From: Haematobia irritans
Taxonomy: Eukaryota > Arthropoda > Insecta > Diptera > Muscidae
NCBI RefSeq assembly: GCF_050003625.1
Contig: NC_134398.1
Location: 89,045,832 to 89,109,831 of the forward strand
Length of the DNA stretch: 64,000 nt
Direction: 5' to 3'
The notes below the pieces were generated by a model that did no database searches, had not been told where the DNA came from, and was given only the letters and a program-made list of their open reading frames with translations. Of the stretch, positions 1 through 9,849 are shown piece by piece (the stretch's first letter is position 1; each line of letters opens with the position of its first letter). Both the position numbers and the translations under genes were made by a program.

Positions 1-3000
1 TATTAGGTGAATATTGTGCTGCTCAGCCATCTCATTGAGAGATTTGCGGCAGTCGATGGCCGTTTTCGAGTTGAGGAACACAGAGTCCAAGGATTTTATT
101 GCAGGTTGACTGTCTGAGTATATATTAATGCCAATATTGCGTGGAGCATTACTTCTCAGCCAATTCACCACTTCTCTTATTGCTAATATTTCAGCCTGAA
201 AAACACTACAGTGATCAGGTAATCTTTTCGCTATTCGAAGTTCCAGATCTTTAGTGTATCCTCCAAAACCCACTTGGCCATCCAATTTGGAGCCATCAGT
301 GTAGAAATCTATATATCTTTTATTCCCCGGGGTCCGTGTACACCACGCCTCACTGTTGGGAATTAGAGTCTCAAACTTTTTGTCGAAAAGTGGACTCGCC
401 AAAGTGTAATCCACTACGTTAGGCACATCTGGCATTATTTTGAGGACCGAACTGTGACCGTAACTTTTTTCCGACCACAGCGATAGCTCGCGCAACCGCA
501 CAGCCGTTGTTGCAGCTGACTGTTTGGCCAAAATGTCTAAAGGCATTAGATGCAGTATGACATTAAGGGAGTTTGTTCCTGTCTTGCTGAATGCACCTGA
601 GATACACAAGCACGCCATAAGCTGAACTTTGTCTAAACTTGTCGGCTGGTGAAGTGCCGGCCACCAGACTACAACACCATATAGCATTATAGGTCTAACC
701 ACTGCCGTGTATAGCCAATGTACAATTTTTGGTTTTAGTCCCCACTTTTTCCCTATTGCCTTTTTGCACGAGTATAAAGCTACCGTTGCTTTCCTCGCCC
801 TTTCTTCAATATTAAGCTTACAGTTCAGCTTCCTGTCCAAAATAACGTCAAGGTATTTTGCACACTCCCTAAAGGGAATTTCAATACCCCCTAAGGAAAT
901 GGGCCTAACCGTGGGAGTTTTGCGATCTTTGCAGTACATGACTAGTTCTGTCTTTGCAGGATTTACCCCAAGACCATTATCTTTCGCCCATTTCTCAGTC
1001 ATCCGGAGGGCTCTCTGTATAATATCTCTAACTGTTGATGGGAATTTTCCCCTGACTGCTAGCGCCACATCATCTGCATATGCCACCACTTGTATCCTTT
1101 CTTTTTCTAGGGAAACCAGAAGGTCGTTTATAGCAACATTCCAAAGAAGAGGTGATAGAACTCCTCCTTGAGGAGTGCCTCTGTTCACATACCTTTGAAT
1201 GTTTGCTTGTCCTAGTGTGGCTGAAATGCGTCTCTTCCTTAGAAGTTCGTCTAACAGCATGAATATACATGGATCAACATTCAGAGTTGTCAGTCCATTT
1301 AATATCGAGCTCGGATGGACGTTATTGAACGCCCCTTCGATGTCTAGAAATGCCACGATTGTGTATTCTTTGACAGATAGTGAGCTTTCAATAAAGCTGA
1401 CTAGTTCATGTAATGCGGTCTCAGTAGAACTGCCTTTCGAGTATGCATGTTGTCGTTTCGAGAGCAAACTTGAATCGACGCTTGTTCTAAGACAAATATC
1501 TATCATCCTCTCCAGAGTCTTAAGTAGGAATGATGATAAGCAGAAATCCTTCGCATTCGAGTAAGAGGCTTTTCCCGCTTTAGGTATGAAAACGACTTTT
1601 GATTCTCTCCACTTTCGTGGAATATATGCTAAGTTGATACATCCTATATATATCGCCGACAACCAGGGGATAATTCTGTCAGCCACCACTTTTAACTCCG
1701 CCAGAGTAATTCCATCAGGTCCGGGGGATTTGAATGATCCAAAGCTATTTAACGCCCATTTTATTCTAGATTCTGATACAATTTCCTCGATAGGAAACGA
1801 CCGCTGAGCCACTGTGGCACCGCCAGTGCATGGTTCAACCGTCTGATTTCCGGGAAAATGTGTGTCCAATAGTACCTCCAGAGTCTTCTCACTGGACGTT
1901 GTCCAATTGCCCTCCGATGTTTTAATGAAACCTGGAAGCCTCGGACGTATTCTCAATGCTGCTGCAGTAATCATTCCAAGAGTTATGCTGAGCCTTTCTC
2001 AGTTCTCGCTTGTATCCTCTCAGATTCTTCTTGTAAGAGTCCCAATCCACAGGAGCTCTGGTGGACTTTGCTTTGTTAAAGAGCTTCCTGCACGATTTCC
2101 TCATATTACCTAACTCCGTAGACCACCATGGTGGTCGATTTTTCCCCCTTGGCTTCCCTTTAGGGCATGTTGCTTCCAGTGAAATGTTGAAGGCCTTAGT
2201 AATCCTCTCCACTGCGTGTTCGATAACTTGCACAGTGCTCATATTTGTATCTGGTATTTCCGGTATCATCATATTGAACGATTCCCTATACCTATTCCAG
2301 TCAGCTTTCCTAACATTTGGCGGAAATATGGTCTTGGTGGTATGAACATCAAATTTGAAACTGATGTAGCGATGATCTGAGAAGCTGTGTTCACTTAAAA
2401 CATGCCACTCAGATATCATTTCATTCAGTTCTTGCGAGGCCAAGGTGATGTCCAAAACCTCTTGCCTGTTTTTAGTGACAAAGGTTGGGGCATCTCCCTT
2501 GTTGCAAACTACCAGATTAGTACGCAAAATAAACTATTAGCGACTCTCCCCTTGCATTAGTATCACTACTTCCCCATATACTATGATGCGCATTCGCATC
2601 GCATCCCATAATGAGTTTCGTCTTTGTTTTCAGTGACTCCTCAACTAAGGTCTTAACGGCACATGGAGGCATCTCCCTGTCATGTCCCATATAGACCGAA
2701 GATACCCAATATTTGCATTTGGCTATTTCTAAATTGGCAACGACAGTGTCTGCATTGCACATTGAAGGAAGCAGAAACATGTTATGCGCTTTACAGACTA
2801 TCAGTTATTCCGAACGGAATGTCGGTGTTTGTAAAGAATCTTACAGTGTGTCGGATCGGTACGACATGTCGGCGATGACGAAATAATCGGTAAATGTGTT
2901 ATCGATCCCATAAACATGCAGCAGTATCGATTATGCCTTCGGACCTGACTTATAATGTGCACAATATATGGGATATGTAAAGCGCATTAAGCTCGTTTTT

Positions 3001-3189
3001 AGCAATTATAAAGGCTCGAATTACATCATCACCAGTATACTGCAATAGTTTGATCCATATTTTGTTCCTATAAACATATGGTTCTTGAATAAGAACTATG
3101 TCTATGTCCCCTTTCATCAGAAGAACTTTTAAGGCAGCACATGCAGCCTTACAATGATGAAGATTTATCTGGAGGATCCGTAGGACCAT
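1..3189 (-). pseudogene. LINE copy A ORF2 (endonuclease, reverse transcriptase, part of RNase H), broken
   Basis: Read on the minus strand, the frame starts at the ATG of MVLRILQINLHHCKAAC (about 3189). The endonuclease motif QINLHH, the GCDANAHHSIWG block and the SDH block are visible. The RT YADD motif is preserved near 1070-1080. The frame is broken by the MITE at 2785-2986, by a small deletion near 2530 and by several frameshifts, so this copy cannot make a full protein. Translation order matches the intact copy: endonuclease, RT, RNase H. The RNase H part is cut by the window edge. Confidence 0.85.
2785..2986. mobile_element. MITE, TGCGCTTTACAGACTATC family, TSD TTA
   Basis: Starts TGCGCTTTACAGACTATC and ends TGTAAAGCGCA. 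It is flanked by TTA on both sides (2782-2784 and 2987-2989) and interrupts the LINE endonuclease sequence. The right inverted repeat is shortened by an internal deletion compared with 56616-56856. A 3-bp TWA/TCA-type duplication suits a PIF/Harbinger-type transposase, but the superfamily assignment is inference. No coding capacity. Confidence 0.85.
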
Positions 3190-4267
3190 CGAGATTTTCA
3201 ACAACCTTCACATCAGCCGCTTCAATCGAGTCATCAAGAATGTCCTCTTCAGAGATATCGATGACTCTCGCAATAACCATAGGTTCAACTTTGGTGAGTT
3301 CTGAGGAAGTAGAAGCCTCCTCACGCATACGGTATCTATCCATGCCTTCAACCTTGGTATCTCCCTCGACTTCGCAAGAGGATCCGCTTACTTCTGATTC
3401 AGACAGAGGCTTGTCCATTTCTGAATCCTTTAGCTGATCGTTTTTATACACCTTTATTTGGATATAATGAAAGCCATGACATACACGGCCCTGAGACTTT
3501 GCTAGATGTGGCAAAGACTGAGTGTTCAATATAAACACTGCATGCCGTCTTGGCCCATCCACTTCATCCAAACGGCCAACCTTCCAATCAGCTTTTGGAA
3601 GTTCTGGATTGCATTGTTTCAGTCTATTTAAAATAGATTCAGGGTCAGGAGGGTTTGCAGGTATCCACGCATGTGCTCTTGGTCTAGCCGGTATGTCTTT
3701 CTTCTCGACTAACTCTAGAGCAGCTCCTTCCCAAACTTCACCAATTAGTATCAGAGCAGCTTTAAAACATTCTATAGACCTCTGGTCCTCAAATGCGACT
3801 AGCTTAAATCGTCCTTGATACCAACCAGCCTCTTGGTGTCGAGGTTCTGGGCCGGGAAACTTTTCCAGCACCTGTGAGTAGATGCCAGACAAAGCATTCT
3901 CAATTTCCCCCCATTTTTGCTTTGGAACCATACCGTCCAATGCTCCTTTATTTATGATAGCCATCACAAGGCTATCTTTAGCAACTGAGGCAAACGATCG
4001 TTGATCCCTTTTGGAGGATGGCAGCTCATCCGGTGATCGTTCCCTTTTTCCAGCCTCAAGAATTCCTTGAACCCATTTTAAGGAATCGCTTTGTTTAGCC
4101 GACAACGTGCTTGGGTCGACTGATCCTAATTTCTTTAGGATAAACAAAGCATTTCTGCGTTCCTTGAATCTCTTTCGTGAGGGATTACCTCCTTTTGATG
4201 CCGTTACCTTGGAAAAGGTTCGACTTGTCAAATTGTCGCCACCTGTCGACCCGTCTACAGGTCGCAC
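3149..4267 (-). pseudogene. LINE copy A ORF1 (gag-like), 5'-truncated
   Basis: Open frame of 372 codons ending just past the ORF2 start, as in the intact copy. It aligns along its length with residues ~37-403 of the ORF1 at 33901-35112 (for example the GNPSRKRFKERRNALFILKK block and the WYQGR and HAWIPANPPDPES blocks). Its own ATG is accidental: it falls at the truncation point and the true start is lost. No CCHC zinc knuckles are present, unlike Jockey-clade ORF1 proteins. From memory the central part resembles the insect domain DUF4780; this was not computed. The protein would be an RNA-binding RNP component if the element were complete. Confidence 0.8.
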
Positions 4268-5276
4268 ATAAAACTCCTATTCCCCAAAAAAATAATTGTG
4301 TTCAAACTTGTCTATTTTATTTTTTTACTACTACTCGTCACTCTATATTCACTTATGCACAATTTCTGCCTTGTATGACAAAAATTCTTCTGGGTGTTCA
4401 CTGCGAATGTTCGATTCAGAAAGACCAGGTATTCATGCTCTCACCGCATGGTCGGCCTACCTCCGTTTCTCTCAAATCAACGTCAATTATCAGACCATAA
4501 TCGAAAATACAACACTGTTGTGTCATATCGATTTGCCAATCCTATTTTATAAGGGTCAGAGAATAAAAAGGCGTTCGATAATGCAAAAAGAAAAACAATA
4601 AGGAACGTTACTATCTTCGATTTGCGGAAAAAAAAAAATAAAACAATAAATAAAATAATAAGCTGGTAAATTTTCCAACAGTGGATGTCACAGGTATCCA
4701 GTGCTAAAAGAAAACGGCCCTATATTTTTGATTACAGAGTTGCTATAAACGATTGGGCAAAGTACGCAAGAGTCAGTCAATTATAATAAACTGCGTTAAA
4801 AGTTGTCGCCAACTGGAAAAAAATGTATGCCTCACAAAATTGTTTTTATTTATTTATAGAAACATAAAATAAAAAATTATTCAAATTTTTGGATTTTAAA
4901 CACAATGAATATTTTCTAAAGGCGTTAAATATTTGCGTGCAGGCCTAGTTGATTATCATCTGGTACACACAAATATAATTTTTGTGTAGTGTCACACTTA
5001 AAAGATGTTCTGTGTTCTTACACCGTCACAGACCTGAAAAATTTACACGAACATTTGTTCTGTGTAGGCTTATTGTACGACGATCGTATGCAAATTTATA
5101 AGAATTTTATAGAAAATTCAATGTGTTTTGTATATATTTTGTACATTTTATTGAACAAAATCACTTATATATGGCACAAAACTCGATTTAAAAAATCCAT
5201 TACTTGTGTATAAATTTAGGGGTTGTTTTTAGTCAGCTGTTTTTAGTGTGTTCGAAAATGTATTGTTTTATTTTTA
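4265..5276. other. Intergenic, AT-rich; one MITE end remnant
   Basis: No gene recognised. Around 4697-4732 there is a copy of one end of the AGGGCTGTTTTCTTTT element (reverse orientation), ending near an A-rich tract. The short open frames here resemble nothing I know. Confidence 0.5.
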
Positions 5277-5707
5277 AGGCCGGTACTATGTTCATTCTTG
5301 CGAAAAATTTTTATAGAAACCATTATTTCGCACATAGAAAGCGGTGTTTATTTAGGTAACTTGAAGCGCTATTTTACAGGGAGCGATATTGAATTAAGTT
5401 GGTGGTTGCTGTTTGTTATTACAAAATTAACATTTTATTTTCCTTGGGCAATTGATCTGCTGCTCCTTTGATCCTTTGTATAGTTTCGGAACAAAAATAT
5501 AATCCGTGTTTGTGTTATAAACCCACACAAATAGTTTTAATAAATAAATTATTTCTTAATTCACATTACAAATGGCGCCATGCTATAAACGTCAGTTTTT
5601 CAACTCGAAAAAAACAAAGTACCACAAATGGAAAAATTTCGCTAGTTTTTCGCATTTTTTAATTTTCTATGGAGTTTCAACGCTAAAACCGAACAGAGTA
5701 CCGGCCT
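5277..5707 (+). mobile_element. MITE1 copy a (AGGCCGGTACTATGTTC ... GTACCGGCCT), 431 bp
   Basis: Non-coding TIR element with termini AGGCCGGTACTATG / AGTACCGGCCT. It is preceded by TTA and followed by TTA (5708-5710), where a second copy starts at once in the same orientation. It is more diverged than the other copies. Related copies lie at 5711, 32032, 41900, 44875, 46035 and 60624. Confidence 0.85.
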
Positions 5708-5710
5708 TTA

Positions 5711-6140
5711 AGGCCGGTACTATGTTCATTCTTGCGAAAAATTTTTATAGAAACCATTATTTCGCACATAGAAAGCGGCGTTTTTTAGGTAGCTTGGAGC
5801 GCTATTTTACAGGGAGCGATATTGGATTAAGTTGGTGGTGTTGCTTGTTTTTACAAAATAACATTTTATTTTTCCTTGGGCAATTGATATGCTATTCCTT
5901 TGATCCTTTGTATAGTTTCGGAACAAAAATATGGTCCGTGTTTGATTTATAAACCCGCAGAAATAGTTTTTAATAAATAAGTTATTTCTTAATTCACATT
6001 GCAAATGGCGCCGTGCTATAAACGTCAGTTTTTCAACACGAAAAAATAAAGTATCACAAATGGAAAAAATTTCGCAAATTTTTCGCATTTTTTGGTTTTG
6101 TATGGAGTTTCAACGCGAAAACCGAACAGAGTACCGGCCT
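5711..6140 (+). mobile_element. MITE1 copy b, head-to-tail with copy a
   Basis: Same family and orientation as the preceding copy, separated from it only by TTA (5708-5710) and followed by TTA (6141-6143). Nearly identical to the copies at 32032, 41900 and 60624, so younger than copy a. The 93-codon reverse frame inside it recurs only because the copies are near-identical; I do not regard it as a gene. Confidence 0.85.
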
Positions 6141-6198
6141 TTAGAAGTGAACAAAAAAGTTTAATGGACAACGGCTAACGCAGTCAAAATCTTTCTAT

Positions 6199-7653
6199 CC
6201 CAATAAACACAAGATGAGCGTTTTTCAAATGCAACAACTTTTCAGTTTGAGGGTAAATATAATTTTCAACATAAATTCAACTTGACTTGAAATAGCTCAT
6301 CTTCAATACATCTTCAAATTGTTTGCGAATTACTTCCAATTTGCCAAAATGTTAACGAAATCTTTGAAAAGGTGTTGAAGATAATATGAGAAAACTTTGA
6401 CAAAACACTACCCTAAAATGCAACGAAAAAACCATGTGGTTTTCAATACTTCTTTGTGCAACGAAGTTCGTGGTCAATTGCAAGAAATAAAAAAAAATGG
6501 AAAATTTTAGACAAATAACCAAATAGTTTATAAAAATAGGTAAGTGAAAATAAAAAATGAAATAAAACCTTAAGGAAGTCACTAAATGTATATCTCTTTG
6601 CAGAAAACTAAAATTATGGATTCTACGTTCTTGAAAACATTAAAAAGCTGACCGATGAAAAAATGGTGGACAATTAACTGGAACTGCTTCAAATAGTTTA
6701 TAATAATTGGTACGTCAATATGAAAAATTAAATCAATACTTTAGAGAAGTCACTAAATTTAAATCTCTTTGCAGAAAACTAAAATCTTTGGATGCTACAT
6801 TCTTGCAAACATTAAGAAGCTGACCAATGAAAAATGAGTGGCTTATCGACATGAAAAATTTTCCAGAAACATTACAAGTGCAACCAATTAAAATGGTTAA
6901 AAACAACAAATTGTTGAAATCAACAACTTCTGGATGAAAATGTGCATCACATCGTCAGTTTAATTCATATGCTATTATCAGTTTAAAATGGATATTTTGT
7001 GAATTCCTTCTGCTGGAAATCAATTCTAACACGCGGTCCAGTACGTTCCTAATTTCAAATTACCCGCATGTTAATAAATTGTAATGCTGTTTTATGACAC
7101 CAAAAGGAAGGAAATCGAATTATCAATGCATAAGTGTTTACTAATAATGTTTAAGATATTTAAAGTTTTGTTGTTTTTTTTTTTTTTTTTTTTTTTGTTC
7201 CTATTTGTTGATATGTTTAATAAGATTATTATTTAACAATTGGTATTGTAGTGTATTATGTAGTGTAGTGTATTATTATATATTTTATTTTGATAAAAAT
7301 GAATAAATTATACAAAATTCATAGAATTTTGGCTTTGACTTTCAATTTGAAGTGGGGATATCATTCATACAAATTTAGGTTGAAAAGTATTTGCAACGAT
7401 GTTAATTTTGAATTTGACTCGCATCGAAAAGTGTTTGACAAATTATTGAGTAGCGATGCATTTCAATTTGAGGATAACACTTGAGATATTATTGCTAATG
7501 TGTTGAATTTCACTGTTGAGGGTAATGTCTGTTTTTTGTTGAGAACGCGATTTTCTCAACAATTTCTCAACTTGAATATTACCCTAATCCTTTGAAAAAA
7601 TGTTTGAAAAATTGTTGAAATTTAGCATTTTTCAAACGTTTGTGTTTATTGGG
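6199..7653. mobile_element. Non-autonomous TIR element, CCCAATAAACACAA family, 1.45 kb
   Basis: Begins CCCAATAAACACAAGATGAG and ends with the complement of CCCAATAAACACAA (GTGTTTATTGGG). It is flanked by AT on each side. A second, oppositely oriented copy lies at 24570-26339 and matches along its length once the insert in that copy is removed. No transposase is seen. It contains a poly-T run at about 7174-7196 and a 61-codon open frame (7299-7484) that is similar in both copies but resembles nothing known. The transposon superfamily is unresolved: the flanks allow a 2-bp duplication only. Confidence 0.8.
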
Positions 7654-7655
7654 AT

Positions 7656-7967
7656 TGATGATAATATTATTGCAAATATTTTAGAAGTAACAAGTATACA
7701 GCAGTAAGTTCGGCCGGCCGAATCTTAAATACCCACCATTTTCGGCACATCTCTTTATTTTCCTAGAATACCTCTACATTTCCAATTTCAGGCAAATTGG
7801 GTAAAAACTACGGATTCTAGAAGCCCAAGAAGTAAAATCGGGAAATCGGTTTATATGGGGGCTATATGAAAACATGGAACGGTACTCACCATTTTCGACG
7901 CACGTCTTTATGGTCCTAGAATACCTCTAGATCTCCAATTTTTTTATAAGCCCAAGACCCGAAATCG
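7656..7967 (+). repeat. Dispersed fly repeat with GTTCGGCCGGCCGAATCTTA head and TTTATATGGGGGCTATAT body
   Basis: Contains the self-complementary GGCCGGCC core followed by a 'taaatacccaccat' stretch and two blocks of 'ttatatgggggctatat' type. From memory, repeats of this look are very abundant in calyptrate fly genomes. Related blocks occur at 12400-12640. Non-coding. Confidence 0.6.
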
Positions 7968-8016
7968 AAGTTCCATTTCATCCTCATCGCTACCACAGAC
8001 TCGTAAGTGACACTGC

Positions 8017-8384
8017 CATAAATAACTAAGTAATAGATGACCCATCGGAGTCAAACGCAGTCTGACAGTTCCCAAAATGATGAATAAACGAAGAAAATAG
8101 GGGGAATTACAAATTCTCTCTTAGATTCGTTTTTACAATTTTCCTATTTTATCCACAATTTGGACATGTTTGATACACCAGATGATTTATAATCAAGTTA
8201 AATATTCAAAAGTTCATATTTGAACAAAAAATTGCGACTAAAACCGCGAAAATACAAAATTTAATTTTGAGCAAATTTTCTCTTTACGAAAAACACAAAA
8301 CGAAATGTCAGAAAATTTATTTGGGCTTCTTCAACATTTTCTGGTCGGAGAGCGATGGGTCATCTATATTTTAAAGAGTCTATG
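8017..8384. mobile_element. hAT-like non-autonomous element A, 8-bp TSD GACACTGC
   Basis: Imperfect inverted ends share the core ATAGATGACCCATCG near each terminus. The target octamer GACACTGC precedes it (8009-8016) and follows it (8385-8391 plus the C at 8646 after removal of element B). 8-bp duplications are the signature of hAT transposases. No coding capacity. Confidence 0.8.
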
Positions 8385-8391
8385 GACACTG

Positions 8392-8637
8392 CAAGGCATA
8401 TTAATTAAAGGTAAAGTCACGAGCAAACGTGTGTACACCCCATGATATTTAGAAAGTCAAACTAAAATGGCAGGTCACTTAAGTTGACATTTTGTGTATG
8501 TGTAGTGTTGTTGTATTGTAATATTTATGTACACAAAGAATGTAAACAAACATACTAAACGTAAACAAAGCCTTTGACAAGATGAATGTCGATAGTAGTC
8601 ACCTGATTGCATGACTTTACCTCTTTAATATGCCTTG
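8392..8637. mobile_element. hAT-like MITE B (CAAGGCATATTAA ... TTAATATGCCTTG), TSD GGACACTG
   Basis: Inverted ends CAAGGCATATTAA / TTTAATATGCCTTG continue as imperfect complements into AAAGGTAAAGTCA. The flanking octamer GGACACTG is perfect (8384-8391 and 8638-8645). It uses the last base of element A plus seven bases of A's own duplication, so B inserted after A at the same target. Confidence 0.85.
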
Positions 8638-8710
8638 GGACACTGCAACAATCGCCAACTGTGATAGTATTTTGCCAACACTATTCGCATGAAAGTATTT
8701 TGCCATCACT

Positions 8711-8815
8711 AGGGCTGTTTTCTTTTTGCACTGGATAGAACTTTTGTATGGCAATCGTTGCACTGGTGTTCTATCCAGTGCAATTATCAGTGCAAGTCGC
8801 ACCAGAGTCACCATT
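8711..8815 (+). mobile_element. AGGGCTGTTTTCTTTT fold-back element, partial
   Basis: Begins AGGGCTGTTTTCTTTTTGCA and contains the internal complement pair GGATAGAAC / GTTCTATCC around GGCAATCGTTGCACTG. It matches the start of the element at 44156. The distal half is missing. It sits inside the fold-back fragment listed before it. Confidence 0.65.
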
Positions 8816-9214
8816 ATATGCGAATTTTGTAGTTGTCAAAATATGAATTGGCAACTAACTAAAATACTGGGGAGGAACACATCTCAAGTGAATGTCACAT
8901 ACTGAAAAGAAGAAGAAACATAGGCAAATGTAAATAAACAAAACAGAAGTATTTGTTTAAATTTTGTTTCACTGCAACAAAAACAGGAATATGTATCGAA
9001 TTATGTAGAAATATCTAGTGGCCCAACTTTAAATGTAGCGTCTCTAACAACTTCCAATAAAGGAACTCTCACGGAAGTGACGATTTCATTTGGACATTTC
9101 GTCAAAGGCCTTCTCTGTATTTCGTGAGACTCACAATAATTATGGAGTTCGAAAAAATTTAACCGCGACTTAAATTTTTACAAAAACACCTTAAATGGCA
9201 TGAGAATCAGTGAA
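8816..9214. other. Intergenic, nothing recognised
   Basis: AT-rich; no open frame or repeat I can assign. Confidence 0.4.
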
Positions 9215-9430
9215 ATGTGTTTTATTTTCCTACAAATCAAAGTTTAAATTGCATGGCTCGGGTGGTGGAAGTTTAGTACGAAGGTCCAAAGAAAAGTCTT
9301 AATCCAAGAAATAAAAACAGTTCCTTCAATAATGGTGGGGGTAATATTACGGTCTGGGGGTCGTTTTTTGGACATGTTATGGCTCCGATTTATAGAGTAT
9401 AGAGGGCACTATGCTTTTGGAAATCTTCAA
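9215..9430 (+). pseudogene. Tc1-like transposase remnant (middle part)
   Basis: Conceptual reading gives SKFKLHGSGG, then RRSKEKSLNPRN, then NNGGGNITVWGSF, the succession seen in Tc1 transposases (SDESKF ... RRP ... KHGGGS(V/I)MVWG). The first catalytic region (SDES) has changed to SYKS, and frameshifts occur on both sides. The 3' part of a Tc1-like transposase lies at 13955-14280 and could belong to the same broken element; that link is inference. Confidence 0.7.
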
Positions 9431-9849
9431 AAACAGTTTGTCCCATGTAATATTACCATAACAATCACGGGAAATACCGTCTACATGGATTATTCAGTGC
9501 GATCATTATCTCCAGCACTCGTATAGTGTGCTAAAACAACTTATTTCTAATGAAAAAGTGTGTGTACTTGTACTCTATGTTTCGAATTCAGGCCAATGTC
9601 GTTTCTATGTTTAATAAAAAAATAATGTATTATACTCTTCATTGTGGACTAAATTCATTGATACCATCGCAAGTTTGTTGCGAGCTATATAAAGGTTGAT
9701 ATTCCCATATGCATGAATTTGAATCTGCACCGATTTAGACAAAATTGTATACACTTCAACAAAATCTATGTACTTAATATTTGAATCTAACTTTATGGGA
9801 CGAAACATAATTTTAGTAAAAAAAAAAAAATAATAATAATAAGAAAATC

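Larger units (their letters stand above)
1..4264 (-). mobile_element. LINE copy A (EN-RT-RNase H type), 5'-truncated, runs off the window
   Basis: Reverse-strand copy of the non-LTR retrotransposon family that is complete at 33795-38803. Homology to that copy begins near 4264, inside ORF1, so the 5' UTR and first ~37 codons are missing. Base 1 lies in the RNase H region, so the 3' end is outside the window. The endonuclease region carries a 202-bp MITE (2785-2986), and frameshifts break the reading frame in several places. It is more diverged from the 33.8-kb copy than the 15.6-kb copy is, so it represents an older insertion or a different subfamily. Confidence 0.9.
7968..8710 (+). repeat. 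Fragment of the CCCTGCCAGC fold-back element, split by two hAT-like insertions
   Basis: 7968-8016 and 8646-8710 together match the first ~120 bp of the fold-back element (compare 40783 onward). The outer TIR is missing on the left. The gap between the halves is filled by two successive 8-bp-TSD insertions (8017-8384 and 8392-8637). Confidence 0.75.

Noticed and set aside
7299..7484. A small gene within the CCCAATAAACACAA element
   Set aside because: The frame is similar in the second copy, but the copies are near-identical DNA, so this is not evidence of selection; it is also interrupted there by a MITE.
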